DNA of 25,977 nucleotides from Bacteroidales bacterium UBA3388 (GCA_002358855.1 DEPQ01000045.1:1-25977), one strand, 5' to 3'. Positions 16,601 to 24,735 are shown, counted from the stretch's first letter. The notes: a model not told the origin generated them from the sequence alone. Numbers and translations are program-made.

Positions 16601-17079
16601 AAGCCTGTTGATACTCTGGCATTTGCGGCAGTAGTAAAATTAGTTGAATTTATTGTTCCCGTAGTTATATGACAATTCGTTATAATAGCACTTGTCCCAT
16701 TTAAATAACCGCACAACAATCCTATTCTTGCTGACTTGTTACCTGTAACAGTAAGCGAACTACTAGTAATATTAAGATTTTTTATTGTTCCAGATACTGT
16801 TCCAAATAACCCTAATGCAACATTATCTGTATTTACAGTAAAAGTTGCATTATAAGTTATGCTATATCCTCCGCCATCGTATGTTCCAGAAAAATTTTGA
16901 ATGATTGCTGTCGTTTGATTAAAGTTTCCCAAATCTATATTTGCAGTTTGAATATAACTACCGCTTGGATTTTGTTGAATTGCTAAAAATTGTTCTTTTG
17001 TTGAAATACTTATTTGCGAATATGCACCAAGGCTAAGCAATACTACTATTAAAAATGATAAAAAATGTTTTTTTGCCAT
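13696..17079 (-). CDS. Large T9SS-sorted surface protein with GLUG-like repeats and Fn3 domains
   Basis: A 1127-residue exported protein. A signal peptide (1-21, ending AYS) is followed by GLUG-like, glycine-rich beta-helix repeats (about 50-300; for example GLFGTVSGTIKNLNI, AGGLIGRTRSQ, AGGIVGNADDD). Then come about three fibronectin type III-like domains (about 365-640), a short beta-helical segment around 645-720, and a C-terminal type A sorting domain (about 1055-1127) with VYNTVGQKVFETT and VPAGAYFVKAFF. The last recruits the type IX secretion system, which exports the protein and fixes it to the cell surface. It could be an adhesin or glycan-binding protein; no catalytic motif is seen. 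A run of seven G (minus strand) falls at about codons 226-228, and eight G lie in the 5' UTR. It has its own promoter and terminator. Confidence 0.88.
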   Translation of the reverse strand: MAKKHFLSFLIVVLLSLGAYSQISISTKEQFLAIQQNPSGSYIQTANIDLGNFNQTTAIIQNFSGTYDGGGYSITYNATFTVNTDNVALGLFGTVSGTIKNLNITSSSLTVTGNKSARIGLLCGYLNGTSAIITNCHITTGTINSTNFTTAANARVSTGLLVGEMYNSTVKYSSASESVSAFGYAGGLIGRTRSQNSGNHATILGCSFTGKVNAVYERTGGWEDDWGGFLGTGRGAYAGGIVGNADDDTEINLCYVKADITAHDEANGIASGNQAASWWGATASPNVTNCYGQGTVDGQPITNDNLTNSSGSTSGSVAGSSNPSISCETNRIVVANLNSNNTDPNILFALDAGCNVIMLINEVSSACESPTSLTISKDNKTITASWTSADANYTIPENKWNWVIKGGEIAEGDSISGTTTSTPITQTLEPSPSEYTITIYTDCSEYKSGLLSNSVSKTFTIDCPYPTNIQFPEITYNSFTVSWNTIADCQLLVNGVVYNTYDGITGATNLSQKVTGLSADQDYEVTIKVKCGGDYAEEVTTPVGTEQEPCYPVNNLSVSNIGISTATITWDSQSPLENLSYQISLQGNTPKIQTTRTITYTNLVPNTFYTVEVREQCGEGWSDARTIPFKTESDQFATVKTGAFNLASTWQDGRVPSGDFGHITINEGHIVTINHTLILKNNCQIENNGILVIAGELINLTDNNVGGIVEVSTPILENGKWAFVGSPFEPYKLKAIKPLQKDVSVSLFNYSSNNWSEEWETYETEVGTGEGYLAWPFYGGTITYTTYGDLYVWNNDSTSGSIGSYDYNEDPVYSLNNEDSITITKPVTGSASSGRWIALSNPYTAKLDVAKFLEDNSSKIQGGCVYKLTNNVSSGSQQYSNPSVLGITDGFFVNLKDGQNSVTFKKTQLVNYPSDYREPLSLKNIELSLLDGKRQSKIYFVHNEKAEQHYDVYDANKLFALSDVVEPYFVKDGIALVKEEVKELPYTAQMNVRSADTATVTFRADNIPEGYKVFLIDNGQDIKLNNGTEYTVHLEEGENVDRFQLLVKKQEKLERIKTNEVVITNQNREVTIKSEITNLKIEVYNTVGQKVFETTNYNFTLNEVPAGAYFVKAFFNRVAETAKIVVE
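16397..16403 (-). repeat. G7 homopolymer within the surface-protein coding region
   Basis: Seven consecutive C on the plus strand encode part of DDWGGFLG. Gain or loss of one base would shift the frame early, removing Fn3 and T9SS domains. This is a candidate contingency site. Confidence 0.6.
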
Positions 17080-17130
17080 AATACTTTACTTATTCTTTAA
17101 CGTACGAGAAAGGAAGTACTTAGGCTTTCA

Positions 17131-17138
17131 CCCCCCCC
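17131..17138 (-). repeat. G8 homopolymer in the 5' UTR of the surface-protein gene
   Basis: Eight consecutive C on the plus strand, between the -7 element (17167) and the ATG (17079), about 20-30 bases after the expected transcription start. It is striking in such AT-rich DNA. A small hairpin (GTAC arms at 17102-17105 and 17116-17119) follows in the same leader. Confidence 0.7.
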
Positions 17139-17166
17139 GAAAATTTTTCACAATTTTACAATTTTG

Positions 17167-17196
17167 CAAAGATAACACTTTTATTTATTATACAAA
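17167..17196 (-). promoter_or_regulatory. Promoter of the T9SS surface-protein gene
   Basis: TATCTTTG (17174-17167, minus strand) with TTTG 18 bp upstream (17196-17193) is the most complete -33/-7 pair on this strand. It predicts a 5' UTR of about 80 bases containing the G8 tract. Confidence 0.78.
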
Positions 17197-17199
17197 GAA

Positions 17200-17233
17200 A
17201 AAAAGCGACTTTTTTGAATTAAAGTCGCTTTTT
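17200..17233 (-). terminator. Terminator of the PpiD-like gene
   Basis: AAAAAGCGACTTT (17200-17212) pairs perfectly with AAAGTCGCTTTTT (17221-17233), with an 8-base loop, and on the minus strand runs into TTTTTCTTTG. It lies 24 bases after the stop and touches the -33 element of the next promoter. Confidence 0.9.
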
Positions 17234-17257
17234 CTTTATTTTAGGTTTTGCTATCTA

Positions 17258-19387
17258 CTAATAGAAGAATGTAAAGTGATTCTTTATATCTGCTTCCATT
17301 TGTAATACTTGCATCAACATTTGAGCTTTTTGATATGATTTAGTCTTAAATTGTTGTTGTATTAACTTTGGATCTTCTTTTGTAGGACGTGTGTATTGTC
17401 TATCCACGTTCAAAACATATATTCCATTAAATCCTTTTACTGGTTTTTGCAATCCTGTTTTGCTTGCAGAAGAAAGGCTTCCTATTACTCTCATTTCTGG
17501 ACCTGCTGCTGCAAAATATGGACTTGCGAAATCAACCGCCATTGCTGAATCTATTGTTAAGTTTGCTGCTGAAGCAAAGTTTTCAATTGTTTTGTTTGAT
17601 GCTAATAGTTTTTCTGCTTTTTGCATCAACATTTCTGCTTTCTTTTCAATCTTAACTTGTGATTCTATGTATGGTTTTACTTGTTCTAATGTCATTATGC
17701 CTTTTTCTTTCTTGTCTTTTAAGGCTACAACAAGGAACATATCTGATAATTCGTAAACTTCTGGTGCAACTGCTTCCAATTCTGTTTTTTCATCAAATGC
17801 CCAACGTACTATTTCTCTGCAATATGGGGTTCCATTAAGTTGATAACTCATTTCTCCAATAGTAGATGTAAGGATATTTAAGTTTTGTTTTTGAGCTTGA
17901 GCTTGCATTTGTTTAAGTGTTTTTGATGAACCAAGGAAGATATTTGCTTTATCTCTGATTTCGTTCACTGTTTTGTCGCTCGCTCTAACTCCCATTATTA
18001 TTGTAGCTAATTGTAGTTTTTCAACTGGGGCTGTTTTTTCTTTAAGTTTGATCAAGTAATGACCGAATTGATTTGGCAAATCATAGATAAATACATCTCC
18101 TTCTTTGCTTTCTTTTAGTTTATTAAACAACTCTGATTGTAATTGACCATCTAAAATCCAACCAGAATCTCCAAAATTATTTTTTGCTTCTGGATCGTCA
18201 GAGTGAACTGCTACTGCTGCTTCAAAATCTGCTGGATTTGCTTTGAAAACATTTAATAAACTGTCTGCTAATGCTTTTGCTTGTTCTGGTGTTTCTTTGA
18301 AATCTTTTCCTGCATTGCTGTTCAATACAAGTATTTGTGAGAAACGAACTGAGTCTGGACGGTGTTGGATGTCTGTAATTTTTGCCATAATCCAATTTTG
18401 TCCTTGTTGGAAAGGTGCAATAAAACTTCCTGCTGTTTTTCCTGCAAGTAATGAGTCTGCAAATAAACCTTTCAAAGCATCTTTTCTATAATATAAACTA
18501 TCATAAACTCTGTCAGAAGAAATCGAAACATAACTTGCAATTTCTGAGTCTTCTAATGCTTGAAAATCAATAAAGGTTTTTTGAACTGAATCGTTGATTG
18601 CTTTTATATCAGCAGGTGAAGGAAGAACTGCAAACTTAACAAATTCTACATCTCTAAGGTTTTCGTATAATTTATATTCGTTTTTGTGTTCTTCGTAATA
18701 CTTTTTGTAATCTTCTTCTGTAACTTTTATTGTGTTATCTTCAACAGATGAGAAAGGCATTGCAACATAACGAGCATCAACAACCTTGTTTGAAACTTCA
18801 CTCATATGTTGTGCAATTTTTGTTGGCATATAAAAACTGCTAATCACAAGAGAATTATATTTTTCTTGCAAACGTGATTCTCTAATTGAGCTTTCAAAAT
18901 TTGTCCATTGTGCTTTTTGTTCTTCTGGAAGTTTCTCAAATTGTGCTATATATTGCTTTACAACTTGCGGATTGTATTGTCCTGTTGTTGGATCTGCAAA
19001 ATTTTGTCTTACCATAGGGTGAATAAATGTTCCAAAGAACATATCATTCATTTCTGCTTGAGAAACAGAAAGTCCTACACTCTCGCATTCTTGTCTTAGT
19101 AACTTTTCTGCAACTAAACCTTGGTATGCTTGTTGTTTTGCAGCGAAAGTTTGTTCATTTGTTAGTGAAGCAACATTGTATTGTTGTTTCATTTGTTCTT
19201 CAACATTAGCAGTTGTTATTTCAAACTCTTGGAAAGAAATATCCATTCCATTTACTGATGCTATTTTTGTTGGACGTGGATCTCTATTTGAGAACAAGTC
19301 TGTAAAAATAAACGACAAAATTGCTAACGCAATAATAGCAACTACCAATACTCCTGCTTTTTTTCTAATTGTACCTATTAAAGCCAT
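17258..19387 (-). CDS. PpiD/SurA-like membrane-anchored peptidyl-prolyl isomerase
   Basis: A 709-residue periplasmic foldase anchored by one N-terminal helix (about 13-33, GVLVVAIIALAILSFIFTDLF) after a short basic cytoplasmic end. A SurA-N-like chaperone domain follows (about 40-200, starting IASVNGMDISFQEFE), and a parvulin rotamase domain lies at about 345-450 (SVRFSQILVL, FGDSGWILDGQL, VFIYDLPNQFGHYLIKL). A further parvulin-like region may follow. Such proteins help outer-membrane and secreted proteins fold as they leave the Sec channel. Length and domain order match Bacteroidota PpiD-like proteins. It is monocistronic: promoter at 19454, terminator at 17200, and divergent to the S41 protease operon. 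Confidence 0.9.
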   Translation of the reverse strand: MALIGTIRKKAGVLVVAIIALAILSFIFTDLFSNRDPRPTKIASVNGMDISFQEFEITTANVEEQMKQQYNVASLTNEQTFAAKQQAYQGLVAEKLLRQECESVGLSVSQAEMNDMFFGTFIHPMVRQNFADPTTGQYNPQVVKQYIAQFEKLPEEQKAQWTNFESSIRESRLQEKYNSLVISSFYMPTKIAQHMSEVSNKVVDARYVAMPFSSVEDNTIKVTEEDYKKYYEEHKNEYKLYENLRDVEFVKFAVLPSPADIKAINDSVQKTFIDFQALEDSEIASYVSISSDRVYDSLYYRKDALKGLFADSLLAGKTAGSFIAPFQQGQNWIMAKITDIQHRPDSVRFSQILVLNSNAGKDFKETPEQAKALADSLLNVFKANPADFEAAVAVHSDDPEAKNNFGDSGWILDGQLQSELFNKLKESKEGDVFIYDLPNQFGHYLIKLKEKTAPVEKLQLATIIMGVRASDKTVNEIRDKANIFLGSSKTLKQMQAQAQKQNLNILTSTIGEMSYQLNGTPYCREIVRWAFDEKTELEAVAPEVYELSDMFLVVALKDKKEKGIMTLEQVKPYIESQVKIEKKAEMLMQKAEKLLASNKTIENFASAANLTIDSAMAVDFASPYFAAAGPEMRVIGSLSSASKTGLQKPVKGFNGIYVLNVDRQYTRPTKEDPKLIQQQFKTKSYQKAQMLMQVLQMEADIKNHFTFFY

Positions 19388-19453
19388 TCCTAAATGTATT
19401 TTTTTGTTTTTTAATCTATTTAATTCTTAAAATTAACCTATTTTTACGGCGTG

Positions 19454-19461
19454 CAAAGATA
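19454..19461 (-). promoter_or_regulatory. -7 element of the PpiD-like gene
   Basis: TATCTTTG on the minus strand, 67-74 bases before the ATG at 19387. The -33 region is only T-rich. It lies in the 177-bp divergent gap shared with the S41 gene. Confidence 0.65.
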
Positions 19462-19512
19462 TAAATAAAATTTAGAGAATAAAACTATTTGTTAAAAAAA
19501 CTTACTGTTTTA

Positions 19513-19542
19513 TTGTTTTTTTACGCTGTTTCGTTATCTTTG
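19513..19542 (+). promoter_or_regulatory. Promoter of the S41 protease operon
   Basis: TTG at 19513-19515, 19 bp, then TATCTTTG at 19535-19542. Transcription should start near 19547-19550, so the TTG codon at 19547 cannot be the real start and the ATG at 19565 has a leader of about 15 bases. Confidence 0.75.
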
Positions 19543-19564
19543 TACTTTGATAAAATGGATTTTT

Positions 19565-21214
19565 ATGGTAAAAAAATTTAGTTTAAGTTTCATTGTGATT
19601 GTGTTTTGTTTATTAAACACAATTAATTCTTTCTCTCAAATTGACGATGAGAAGTATTTTGAAATGAATAAGGCGATTGAGACCTTTGGTTCTGTGTTTA
19701 AAAGTCTGCATTCTAACTATGTAGATGAATTAAATTCGGGAGATTTGGTTAAAACAGCCATTGATGCAATGCTTGCAAAACTTGATCCTTACACAAACTT
19801 CTATCCCGAATCAGAGATGGAAGAAGTAAAACTACAGTACTTAGGACAATATGGTGGTATCGGTGCTTTGATACATTATAAAAACGGAATAGTTTACATT
19901 TCTGAGCCTTATGAAGGGCTACCTGCCTACAAAGCGGGAGTAAAAGCAGGAGATGCTATTCTAAGTATTGATGGAGAGAGTGCAAAAGGTAAGACAAGCA
20001 ATCAAGTTAGTGAGAAATTAAGAGGGCAAGCAGGCACAGAAATAGAATTAGAGTTAGAAAGAGATGGAAAAATCATTAAAAAAACATTTAGAAGAGAAGA
20101 CATACAACTTCCAAACGTGCCATATTTTGGAATGATAGACTCAGTTGTCGGCTACATTAAGTTAAATGAGTTTACAAAAGAAGCATCCAAACACGTACAA
20201 GAAGCGTTTGAAAACCTAAAACGCCAAAATATGCAATATCTCATTTTTGATTTGCGTGGCAATGGAGGAGGTCTCTTACAAGAAGCAGTCAATATTGTAA
20301 ATCTTTTTGTAGATAAAGGCCAAGTTGTAGTGAGTACAAAAGCAAAAACAGTGGAAAAAAACTCTGTATTCAAAACTACCAAGAAGGCAATAGACACAAA
20401 AATTCCTATTGTAGTGTTAATTGACGGCACATCAGCCTCTGCATCTGAAATTGTTTCAGGAAGTTTACAGGATTTTGACAGAGCAGTTATTATGGGACAG
20501 TGTTCTTTTGGCAAAGGTTTAGTTCAAAATATACTTCCTTTAATATATAATTCTCAAATCAAGGTTACGGTTTCTAAATACTACATTCCAAGCGGAAGAT
20601 GTATTCAAGCAATAGACTATTCTCATAGAGATAAAGACGGAAACGCAAATAAAATTCCAGATTCTTTGAGAACGGCTTTCAAAACCAAAGGCGGAAGAAC
20701 CGTTTATGATGGTTTAGGAATAGAACCCGATATTACAATTGCACCAGAGTATGCAAGCAATATTGCAATTGCTCTTATCAGCAAATTTCTCTGTTTTGAC
20801 TATGCAACAAAGTTTGTAAAGGAAAATCCAAACATAGCAAGTGCAAAAGATTTTGAGATAACAGATGAGATTTATAACGACTTCATTGAGTTTTTAAAAG
20901 ACAAAGACTACAACTACACTACTGCAAGCGAAAAAATATTAGACGACCTTATCGCTTCTGCTAAAAAAGAAAAATTAGGAGAAAATACACTCAAAGAAAT
21001 TGAACTAATAAAAACACAAATAGCAGAAGACAAGAAAGAAGATTTGATAAAATACAAAGAAGACATTAAAGAAATTCTTCTTTCCGAAATAGTTGTGAGA
21101 TATTACAATCAAAAAGGAAGAATAGAAGCCCTTTTGAAACACGATAACGAAGTAAAAGAAGCGACAAAATTGCTATACGATCAAAAACAATACAATAAAA
21201 CATTAGGAAAATAA
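19565..21214 (+). CDS. S41-family C-terminal processing protease with PDZ domain
   Basis: A 549-residue exported serine protease of the CtpA/Prc family, which trims or degrades proteins from their C-termini in the periplasm. A signal peptide (1-25, ending NSFSQ) is followed by an N-terminal cap, a PDZ domain (about 90-175, GGIGALI to GDAILSIDGESAKG), and the protease core. SASASEI contains the probable nucleophile S292, and FGKGLVQ contains the general-base K317. The spacing of 25 residues fits the Ser-Lys dyad of the family. A charged helical tail (about 390-549) resembles other Bacteroidota members. It is first in a three-gene operon, 18 bp before the transglutaminase-like gene. Confidence 0.93.
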   Translation: MVKKFSLSFIVIVFCLLNTINSFSQIDDEKYFEMNKAIETFGSVFKSLHSNYVDELNSGDLVKTAIDAMLAKLDPYTNFYPESEMEEVKLQYLGQYGGIGALIHYKNGIVYISEPYEGLPAYKAGVKAGDAILSIDGESAKGKTSNQVSEKLRGQAGTEIELELERDGKIIKKTFRREDIQLPNVPYFGMIDSVVGYIKLNEFTKEASKHVQEAFENLKRQNMQYLIFDLRGNGGGLLQEAVNIVNLFVDKGQVVVSTKAKTVEKNSVFKTTKKAIDTKIPIVVLIDGTSASASEIVSGSLQDFDRAVIMGQCSFGKGLVQNILPLIYNSQIKVTVSKYYIPSGRCIQAIDYSHRDKDGNANKIPDSLRTAFKTKGGRTVYDGLGIEPDITIAPEYASNIAIALISKFLCFDYATKFVKENPNIASAKDFEITDEIYNDFIEFLKDKDYNYTTASEKILDDLIASAKKEKLGENTLKEIELIKTQIAEDKKEDLIKYKEDIKEILLSEIVVRYYNQKGRIEALLKHDNEVKEATKLLYDQKQYNKTLGK

Positions 21215-21232
21215 CAAAAAAAGAAAATAATT

Positions 21233-23785
21233 ATGATTAAAAAAACACTATCGTTTGTTTTAGCCGTTGCATTCTTGTTTTCAGCAACCGCACAAGATTA
21301 CAGAAGAGAGTATCGCAAGGTATCAGAGAAATTAACCAAACAAGAACAAAAATATTTAGATTTCTTGTATGATTATATGCCTCTTAACGACATTGCAGAC
21401 TATGATAGCGAGTTCTTTTTAGAACAAGTAAGAACTGCAATCAAAGCAAAGAAGACTTTTTCTTGGGGAAAGAAAGTACCAGAAGACATATTCAAACACT
21501 ATGTCTTAGTTTACAGAGTAAATAACGAGAATCTTGACACTGCTCGCACATATATGTTCAACGAACTTAAAGACAGAATAAAAGGAATGTCGATGTATGA
21601 TGCTGCACTTGAAGTAAACCATTGGTGTCATGAGAAAGTAAACTACAAAGCCGCTGACGGAAGAACCTCATCTCCTCTTGCAACAATGAAAACCTCGTGG
21701 GGAAGATGCGGAGAAGAAAGTACATTTACAGTAACAGCTCTTCGCTCGGTTGGAATCCCTGCAAGACAATGCTACACTCCTCGTTGGGCTCACACAGATG
21801 ATAATCACGCTTGGGTAGAAGTATGGATTGACGGAAAATGGTACTACCTTGGAGCATGCGAACCAGAACCTGAATTGAATTTTGCTTGGTTTGACGCACC
21901 CGTTAAAAGAGCTATGATGGTACATACCACAGTTTTTGGAAAATATAACGGGAAAGAACAAAAAAATTACGAATCTGATCTTTACAGCAAAATAAATCTT
22001 TTATCAAACTACACAGCCACAAAAAAATTATCAGTAATTGTAAAAGACGAAAACGGCAATCCTATCGAAGGAGCAAAGGTTGAATATGGTCTTTATAACT
22101 ATGCAGAATTTTATCCTTTGGCAACACTCACAACAAACAAAGAAGGAAAATCCACACTTGAAACAGGATTTGGCGATTTAATGATTTGGGCAAGCAAAGG
22201 CAACTTAACAGCACAAGCAAAAGCCGAAGGCACACAAGAAACAGTAAATCTTACATTGAAAAAGCAACAATTTATTCCAAATACATCTGTGACATACGTT
22301 CTTTATCCGCCTGTTGCAAAGTCAATAGACAGCCTTACACAAGAACAAATCTCAGCAAATGCAATACGTTTAGCCTTTGAGGATTCAATAAGAACAGCAT
22401 ATATCAACACCTTTGCTGCAAATCGCAATTCAAATCGTTGGATAAAACACCTAAACACTTGGAATGTAAAACAAGAAGTAGTAGAAGATTTCATCAATCG
22501 CTCATGGGGAAACTACGATGAAATAGAAAAAGTATTGGAAAGTGGCGATGAAAACGCAGTAAAAATGCTTTCATTTGTTTACGACAAAGACCTAAGAGAC
22601 GGAAATGCAGAAGTATTACTTTCACACCTAAAAGCATACAAAAATTACCCTGCAAAAGAAGAAGCATTAGTAGAATGGGTATTGAATCCTCGCATTCAAT
22701 TAGAAAAAATCACTCCTTACAGAGAATACCTACAAGATTACTTCAAAGATTACGCACAACAATTTACTTTCTGTCCTCAAACAATAGCAGATTGGATTAA
22801 CTCAAACATCAAAATCAACAATACAGACAATTATTATGGAGTACAAATATCTCCAAAAGGCGTTTTAAAAATAAAAGAATGCGACAAACTATCACGCGAA
22901 ATACTTTTTGTTGCAATAGCACGAAGCTTTGGAATTGCAGCTCGTTATGAATGGAGCGTAGGAAAAGCACAATTCAAAATATCTTCACAAGATGATTGGC
23001 AATATCCTATCTTTGAAACAGATCAAGACGAACCTATGGGAAGATTGATAGTAGATAATTCTAAGAATAATAGAATAAAACCAGAATATTACATAAACTT
23101 CACAATACAACGCCTACTTGACGGAAGATGGCAAACACTTGACTTTGAATATGACCCAAAATTCCAAAGATTTCCAGAAGGGCTTGATTTAGCAGTAGGA
23201 ACTTACCGCCTAATGTCAGGAAATCGTGATGTAGATGGCAATATCTATGTAAGAGAAGATTACTTCACAATAGAATACAACAAGATTACAGTTGTAGAAC
23301 TAAAAATGGAAGAAATAAAAAGCGAACTTAAAGTGCTTGGAAAAGTAGATATGAATTCTCAAATACAAACTTGGGATAAAGAAACCGTAACTTTAAAAGA
23401 CCTTGCAGGCAAAAAAGGAATGATACTTGCGATAATAGACCCTTATTCTGAACCTGTAAGACACTTAATGGCAGATTTACCATTAGTAAAAAAAGACTTA
23501 GAACTTTGGGGTGGTGGAATAGCATTTTGTTTTGCTAAAATGCCAAAACAAACTCCAAAAGAACTTTACGAAAACCTTCCAAAACAAAGTTTATTTGCTT
23601 TTGACACAGACAAAAATCTTCAAAACCAAATAGTAAAAAGCAGTGGCATAAGTTTTAGCAATAGTTATCCTATCCTATGTTTTGTATCTGAAAAAGGAGA
23701 AGTTTATTTCCTTTCAACAGGATACAGAATCGGTTCAGGAGAAAGCCTTTTGAAAATAATACATCAATTAGAACAAAAACAATAA
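21233..23785 (+). CDS. Exported transglutaminase-like protein with thioredoxin-like C-terminus
   Basis: An 850-residue exported protein. A signal peptide (1-20) is followed by a transglutaminase/papain-like core (about 100-215) with C159 in WGRCGEES and H192 in DDNHAWVEVW. At the third catalytic position Glu (ACEPE, about 210) seems to replace the usual Asp. Next come an Ig-like/carboxypeptidase-regulatory segment (about 264-340, VKDENGNPIEGAKV), a helical middle, a second transglutaminase-like region (about 520-600, lacking a clear Cys), and a thioredoxin-like tail (about 710-850) without CxxC. Similar proteins in Bacteroidota are uncharacterised; peptidase or cross-linking activity is possible. 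It overlaps the next gene by one base (TAATG). Confidence 0.85.
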   Translation: MIKKTLSFVLAVAFLFSATAQDYRREYRKVSEKLTKQEQKYLDFLYDYMPLNDIADYDSEFFLEQVRTAIKAKKTFSWGKKVPEDIFKHYVLVYRVNNENLDTARTYMFNELKDRIKGMSMYDAALEVNHWCHEKVNYKAADGRTSSPLATMKTSWGRCGEESTFTVTALRSVGIPARQCYTPRWAHTDDNHAWVEVWIDGKWYYLGACEPEPELNFAWFDAPVKRAMMVHTTVFGKYNGKEQKNYESDLYSKINLLSNYTATKKLSVIVKDENGNPIEGAKVEYGLYNYAEFYPLATLTTNKEGKSTLETGFGDLMIWASKGNLTAQAKAEGTQETVNLTLKKQQFIPNTSVTYVLYPPVAKSIDSLTQEQISANAIRLAFEDSIRTAYINTFAANRNSNRWIKHLNTWNVKQEVVEDFINRSWGNYDEIEKVLESGDENAVKMLSFVYDKDLRDGNAEVLLSHLKAYKNYPAKEEALVEWVLNPRIQLEKITPYREYLQDYFKDYAQQFTFCPQTIADWINSNIKINNTDNYYGVQISPKGVLKIKECDKLSREILFVAIARSFGIAARYEWSVGKAQFKISSQDDWQYPIFETDQDEPMGRLIVDNSKNNRIKPEYYINFTIQRLLDGRWQTLDFEYDPKFQRFPEGLDLAVGTYRLMSGNRDVDGNIYVREDYFTIEYNKITVVELKMEEIKSELKVLGKVDMNSQIQTWDKETVTLKDLAGKKGMILAIIDPYSEPVRHLMADLPLVKKDLELWGGGIAFCFAKMPKQTPKELYENLPKQSLFAFDTDKNLQNQIVKSSGISFSNSYPILCFVSEKGEVYFLSTGYRIGSGESLLKIIHQLEQKQ

Positions 23786-24435
23786 TGAAGAAAAACTCTT
23801 TAATAACTTTATTTTGTGTTGTGCTTGCATTGACTTGTAGTTTTTTGCAAGCACAACCCGTTAATTCAAAGGTAAAATCAAGTCGCGATCCTTGGCAATT
23901 TGGAATCAAAGCAAGCGGAAGTTACGACAAAACCTCAATAAAAGAAGGCAGTCAAATGAAATTAGGATACAAAGCAGGATTTGTAGCCGAAAAACATTTG
24001 GTTTATATGCTTTACTTCCAACCTTCTGTGCAGTTTACGCAAAAAGGCTACAAATATGAAATCCCTTACGGTTTCAGAGATGAGACTTCCTTTTCTATGT
24101 TGGAGTTTGACGCAGGACTTTTATTAAAATTCGGAGACGAAAGACTCAAAAGAGGAATGTTTCTCTCACTTACTCCATATATTACCAAAGCCTTAGGACT
24201 AAAATGGAGTCAAACAAATATCAATCCTCACAGTACGGAATACAATATCACAAGAACAACCAACGAATTTGGTAGTTTAAACACCTTAGACATAGGATTC
24301 AAATTAGGAATCGGCTACGACTTTAATCGACATTGGGAAATAGCCGCAAATTACACCTTTGGGCTAAACCGAATTGCCTATACCAATAATTTTAAGTGGA
24401 GAGGAGCAAATTTGAACTTGATTTACTTTTTCTAA
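23785..24435 (+). CDS. Outer-membrane beta-barrel protein (PorT/OmpW-like size)
   Basis: A 216-residue exported protein with a signal peptide (1-24, ending FLQAQ) and alternating hydrophobic strands rich in Gly and aromatic residues. Examples are WQFGIKASGSYDKTS, FGLNRIAYTNNFKWRGANLNLIYFF and a C-terminal Phe, the usual mark for BAM-assembled barrels. Its size suggests an 8-strand porin-family or PorT-like barrel. Function is unknown; it may partner with the preceding transglutaminase-like protein, with which it is translationally coupled. It is the last gene of the operon, followed by a palindrome-rich stretch that may terminate transcription. Confidence 0.82.
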   Translation: MKKNSLITLFCVVLALTCSFLQAQPVNSKVKSSRDPWQFGIKASGSYDKTSIKEGSQMKLGYKAGFVAEKHLVYMLYFQPSVQFTQKGYKYEIPYGFRDETSFSMLEFDAGLLLKFGDERLKRGMFLSLTPYITKALGLKWSQTNINPHSTEYNITRTTNEFGSLNTLDIGFKLGIGYDFNRHWEIAANYTFGLNRIAYTNNFKWRGANLNLIYFF

Positions 24436-24476
24436 AACAATAGAATGAAGCAAAAATAAATTCGTTTCCCCACCAC

Positions 24477-24561
24477 TTAACGCCAAATGTGTGCGATATC
24501 ACGCCGTGATACGACCAATATCATTAAGTGATACACTCCGTATCACGCCGTTAAATTTTTT
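24477..24561 (+). terminator. Possible complex terminator of the S41-transglutaminase-barrel operon
   Basis: TTAACG (24477-24482) can pair with CGTTAA (24549-24554), and CGTGATAC (24505-24512) with GTATCACG (24540-24547); a smaller hairpin fits inside. A T6 run follows (24556-24561). The arms are interrupted, so this is weaker than the other terminators in the window. Confidence 0.4.
24497..24555. repeat. Array of three 15-bp palindromic boxes at exact 22-bp spacing
   Basis: TATCACGCCGTGATA (24497-24511, perfect dyad about one centre base), TATCATTAAGTGATA (24519-24533, 5-bp arms) and TATCACGCCGTTAAA (24541-24555, left half conserved) start exactly 22 bp apart. A weaker related TTAACGCC lies upstream at 24477-24484. 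Two-turn spacing suggests several dimers of a DNA-binding protein on one helix face. It could also simply be part of a terminator fold. Confidence 0.6.
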
Positions 24562-24603
24562 CAAAAGCAAGGTTGATTTCCAAAAGACTTTGTTTGAAGA
24601 ATT

Positions 24604-24634
24604 TTTGTGTTTTAAAAAATTTGTTTTACCTTTG
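24604..24634 (+). promoter_or_regulatory. Promoter in the gene-free interval
   Basis: TTTG (24604-24607), 19 bp, then TACCTTTG (24627-24634), matching both consensus elements. Transcription would start near 24640, 100 bases ahead of the rod-like structure and 50-80 bases after the box array. Confidence 0.7.
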
Positions 24635-24735
24635 TGGGCTGAAAATTAAGTAACAAAAAAATATGCCTATGGTAAAAGAAAAATAAAGAATATTTAGACT
24701 GAGTTAATTTTAATACGACATAAAAAGCGTTTTTG

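Noticed and set aside
19547..19564. TTG start for the S41 protease
   Set aside because: It coincides with the expected transcription start; the ATG at 19565 gives a normal signal peptide.
24663..24686. Seven-codon leader peptide (ATG to TAA) just after the promoter at 24604
   Set aside because: Too short to support; no run of regulatory codons and no ribosome-binding site.
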